Of a DNA stretch of 64,000 bases, positions 60,065 through 64,000 are shown in pieces (position 1 is the stretch's first letter; each line of letters begins with the position of its first letter). A program made the position numbers and the translations under genes. The stretch is taken from the NCBI GenBank assembly GCA_039707465.1, contig CM077645.1:64615850-64679849 (forward strand), written 5' to 3'. This DNA comes from Rhabdophis nuchalis. Taxonomy: Eukaryota; Chordata; Lepidosauria; Squamata; Natricidae. The notes beneath the pieces were generated by a model. That model was given only the letters and a program-made list of their open reading frames with translations. It was not told the origin of the DNA and did no database searches.

Positions 60065-63000
60065 AGATGATGGGCACGCAGCCGTTGGTTACGAACGGTC
60101 GAGTGCCACAACCCCCGCAGGCTAGGTGGTCAGGGAATACAGAGCCTGGGCCTGCGGCTGATGTTCTGCAATGCCAGGTCCGTGGTCAACAAAGCCCCCC
60201 TCGTTCATGACCTTGTGTCAGAGGGGGAGCCGGACCTGGTAGGAATTGCGGAAACCTGGTTGGGCCACGAGGGAGGACTTCCCCTCGTTGAAATGTGCCC
60301 ACCAGGCTACCGCGCTTTTCATCAGCCCCGGGTCCAAGGTAGGGGTGGCGGGGTAGCGGTCATTATCAAGGAAGGTCTTGAGCCAAGAGAGACCATTGTG
60401 CCACAGACCACCGGTTGCGAGTCCCTCTGCGTGAAGTGGGGCCTAGGGAGGCAGTTGGGCTTGCTGGTTATATACCTGGCTCCTCGCTATGTAGCAGCAG
60501 CCCTGCCCGAGCTCCTGGAGGTGATCGCTACGGTGGCAGTGGAGACCCCCAGACTTATAGTCATGGGGGACTTTAATCTGCCATCGTTGGGCGAATCATC
60601 CGAGGTAGCTCGGGAGTTCATGGCTTCCATGACGGCCATGGACCTGACCCAACTAATTCAAGGCCCCACCCACGAGGGTGGACACACACCGGACCTCATT
60701 TTTGTCTCAGGCCAATGGAAGAGTGATCTGGGTATAGGGGACATAGTCATCACACCCTTGTCATGGTCAGACCACTCACTTCTCCGGCTCGACTTTCCGA
60801 CCGCTACTCCCCTCCGCGAGGAGGCGGCGCCAGAACTATCTATCTGGTTCCGCCCCAGGCGCCTGATGGATCCGGATGGGTTCCAGATGGCGCTTGGGCC
60901 ACTTCCTGTACCCCTGACCCGCGCCCCGATGGAGGACCTCGTGGCCGCATGGAATATTGCGACCACGGGAGCCTTGGATCGGGTCGCGCCCTTGCGGCCT
61001 CTCTTGCGGCGCCGAGCCGCCCCGGCCCCTTGGTTTACCGAGGAGCTGAGGGCGATGAAACGCCGCAAGAGATGCCTAGAGAGTAGATGGAGGTCTACTC
61101 GCTCTGAATCTGACCGGACACAGGTAAGAGCCCATTTACGGACTTACATTGTGGCGCTGAGAGTGGTCAAACGCCATCATTGCGCTACTCTCATAGCATC
61201 CGCAGAAAACCGCTCTGCCACCCTGTTTGTGGTGACCCGTTCCCTCCTTCAACAGAGGGTGCGGGAAGCCCCGCTACAGGGTAGAGCAGAGGAATTTGTG
61301 ACTTTTCTGCAGGACAAAATCACTCAGATACAGAACGAGTTAGCCCCCATTCATGGCCCAGTGGGATGCCACGAGGCCGATCTTGTTTGGGAGGAGTTTG
61401 ACTCCGTTGCTTCCGAGGATATGGACAGGTTACGTGGGCAACTGCGAGCCACCACATGTTTATTGGACCCGTGTCCCTCCTGGCTTGTACTGGCATCCTG
61501 GGAGGTGACACGAGGCTGGCTCCAAGAGGTCGTCAATGCTTCTTTATGTGAGGGTTCCTTGCCTGCTTCCCTAAAAGAGGCTATGGTGAGGCCCCTCCTT
61601 AAGAAGCCCTCTTTGGACCCAGCTCTTTTAACCAACTATCGTCCCGTCTCCAACCTTCCCTTTTTGGCGAAGGTTGTTGAGAGTGTGGTGGCACAACAGT
61701 TTCCCCGTCACCTGGAGGAAGTTGATTATCTAGACCCGCGCCAGTCCGGCTTTCGGCCCGGGCATAGCACCGAGACGGCATTGGTCGCGTTGGTGGATGA
61801 TCTCTGGAGGGCCAGAGATGGGGGTTGTTCCTCCATCCTGGTCCTATTAAACCTCTCGGCGGCTTTCGATACCATCGACCATGGTATCCTATTGCATCGG
61901 CTGGGGGGGTTGGGGGTGGGAGGCACCGTTTTACGGTGGTTCTCCTCCTACCTCTCTGGCCGATCGCAATTTGTGTTGGCAGGAGAGCAGAGGTCGACCC
62001 CGAGACCCCTCACATGTGGGGTGCCTCAGGGGTCGGTCCTCTCGCCTCTCCTGTTTAATGCATACATGAAGCCGCTGGGTGAGATCATCCGTGGTTTTGG
62101 GGTAGAGTACCATCTCTACGCTGATGACACTCAGCTGTATATATCTACCCCAAACCACCCCAACGATGCCGTAGCGGTGATGTGCCAGTGCCTGGAAGCC
62201 GTGCGGATCTGGATGGGAAGTAACGGACTCGGGCTCAACCCGACCAAGACCGAGTGGCTGTGGTTTCCGGCTGCCCGATTCAACCAGCTCTCTCCAACGC
62301 TGGCCATAGGGGGCGAACATCTTGCCCCTGTGGATGGGGCGCGCAATTTGGGTGTCCTCCTGGATACCCGGCTGTCTATGGAAGAGCAAGTGACAGCCGT
62401 GGCCAGGAGGGCGTTTTACCAGGTTCGCCTGGTTCGCCAATTGCGCCCCCTATTGGATCGGGACGCCCTTCGCACAGTCACTCATGCCCTCGTGACATCC
62501 CGACTGGACTATTGCAACTCTCTCTACATGGGGCTCCCCTTGAGGTGCACCCGGAGGCTTCAGTTAGTTCAGAATGCAGCCGCGCGAGCAATTATGGGAA
62601 CCACTAGGTTTACCCACATTACACCGCTCTTGCGCGAGCTGCACTAGCTGCCTGTCGTCTTCCGGGTGCGCTTCAAGGTGTTAGTTATCATCTTTAAAGC
62701 GCTCCATGGCTCGGGACCTAGCTATCTGCGGGATCGAATCCTGCCTCACACATCCTCACGGCCGATTCGTTCCCACAGAGAGGGACTTCTCCGGGTGCCG
62801 TCCACTAGACTTTGTCAGCGGGCGACGCCCAGGGGAAGGGCTCTCTCTGTGGCGGGCCCGGCCCTCTGGAACGACCTTCCCCCCGATATTAGAATGACCA
62901 CGGACCTCCGCTCCTTCCGCCTGAAATTGAAGACTCATCTTTTCCACCTGGCCGGCCTAGGGTAGTCTCTCTCTCTATGGGTTTTTAAATGTACATATAT

Positions 63001-63172
63001 ATTTAGTGGGGATTTTTAGTTAAGGGATTTTAGCACAGGAATAAGTTTAATCTGTTTTAAATTTGTATGTATTTTGTATATTTATTGCTTTTATTTTCCC
63101 TGTGCACCGCCCCGAGTCCCTGAGGGGAGAGGGAGCGGTCAATAAATTCAACATTATTATTATTATTATTAT
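60065..63172 (+). mobile_element. Nearly full-length L2/CR1-clade LINE
   Basis: A short GC-rich leader, one long ORF (endonuclease and reverse transcriptase), a 200-bp 3' UTR with CACCGCCCCGAGTCCCTGAG hairpin, and a (TTA)n tail to 63172. It is the parent type of the truncated copies at 7913, 44147 and 55392. Its GC content is far above the flanks. The exact 5' boundary is uncertain, and any separate ORF1 is absent or lost. Confidence 0.9.
60161..62965 (+). pseudogene. LINE ORF2: APE endonuclease plus reverse transcriptase, inactivated
   Basis: Residues 1-220 form an APE-type endonuclease: ARSVVNKAP near the start, GIAETWL, GDFNLPS, and SDHSLL before the linker. The reverse transcriptase follows from about residue 480: NYRPVSNLPFLAKVVE, GFRPGHSTETAL, motif A LLNLSAAFDTIDH, CGVPQGSVLSPLLF, YADDTQLY at residues 653-656, then the thumb region. 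Such proteins nick target DNA and copy their RNA at the nick. Two lesions are visible. Motif A has Asn (codon 61850-61852, AAC) where the family has its metal-binding Asp. A TAG stop at 62645-62647 replaces a Trp codon that is intact in the copy at 7913-8862; the frame then stays open to 62965. The copy should therefore be inactive. ATG at 60161 may not be the true start, since the leader continues in GC-rich sequence. Confidence 0.9.
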
Positions 63173-64000
63173 AATGCAATGATTTTTCAAGGCGCTATTT
63201 ACTCATGAAGAATTTTATGATGGCACCCAGCTTTCATACAGTGAGAGATTGATGGACTGAGATGTTTCAGCAGTGAGGAGGCTATAATATTGACAAGGTG
63301 GGTAAATTAAATTTTAGGCACCTATACAGAAGAATATTTGTAGCTCAGAGTTGAAATGTGGGTTTCTTGGTTCTATTTGAGTTTGGGTATTTTCTTGTTT
63401 CATTACCCAAACTAGGTAATGTCATTAGTGGTAGTGTTAGAATTAGAATTTAGGAAGACAGGGAGCGGCAATTGTAATGAAATAAAGATTGAGAAAAGAT
63501 TGAAGGAGTGTGAATGTTAAAAGGGATCTGAAGAGAAAATGCTTAGGTTGTGATTGACAGTACAGCGTGTGACCGCTGCCATTTCAGATCTGGCAAACAT
63601 GGCAGATGCCATAGAGACAACAGGAGCAGATTGGTCAAAATGTTTGGCCTACAAAAAGAAAGGTGTTCTGAGAGAAATCAGTGAAAGGAAATAAGTCAAG
63701 TGGGGGGACATGATGCCAGCTGCCACTCATTTTATTTAGTATCCACATGAAACTGTTGGGATGAATAATCTGCTTAACACTGAATAGTTTACTTTTAAAA
63801 TAGGTATTATTTCTTTGAGCAATGTTTTATGAATTGTGATTTTTTTAAAGCTTGCCTAGGTATGGTTAATGCTTGGAAAGAATAGAAAATAAAACTTTAG
63901 GGAAGTGATGAACAAAGTGCAGATATGCTGCTGCATCTATTTGTGTGGTTGCTAGGAGCCAAAAACAACTTGATGGTGCATAAGCAAATCAATCACTCAT
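63173..64000. other. Intergenic, no feature seen
   Basis: Nothing recognised to the window end. Confidence 0.5.

Overview
The window is vertebrate nuclear DNA, almost certainly from a squamate reptile and most likely a snake. It is AT-rich and intron-scale. It carries two intact single-exon GPCR coding sequences and is otherwise filled with squamate-type repeats: L2/CR1-clade LINEs, CR1 ends with short oligomer tails, tRNA-derived SINEs (one with the Bov-B-type AGGTAA end of Sauria SINEs), several families of short hAT elements, TcMar/Tigger-like elements, solo LTRs, and many microsatellites including long (GATA)n. The species is inferred from repeat content only.

Genes. Both protein-coding genes are on the minus strand, 4.3 kb apart, in the same orientation. 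The upstream one (15143-16195) is the prolactin-releasing peptide receptor PRLHR (GPR10); its C-terminus ends in the family's SVVI tail. The downstream one (9788-10819) is a diverged tandem paralog of the same RF-amide receptor family. It keeps DRY and CWLP but has Ala in place of the NPxxY proline. Both would signal at the plasma membrane to PrRP/C-RFa-type peptides. No other host gene is seen, and 16-64 kb looks like a gene desert.

Layout. 1-9.6 kb: LINE 3' ends, hAT elements, microsatellites. 9.6-16.3 kb: the receptor pair. 16-34 kb: sparse old repeats (a TcMar-type element with a nested hAT, a solo LTR, SINE, old L2 relic, CR1, L1 3' end). 34-50 kb: nested insertions (solo LTR in a Tigger-like element; hAT in a SINE in an inverted-repeat element), palindromic 135-bp hAT elements, CR1. 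50-57.5 kb: relics of a site-specific-type LINE, then a 3.5-kb complex of tRNA-like repeats arranged in inverted and about 330-bp tandem form, with a near-perfect 243-bp palindrome. 59-63.2 kb: a nearly full-length L2/CR1-clade LINE that looks inactive (one stop codon and an altered RT catalytic Asp).

The most informative structural signal is the set of at least twelve transposon copies whose boundaries are fixed by target-site duplications readable in the sequence. No prokaryote-like system, CRISPR array or host RNA gene was found.
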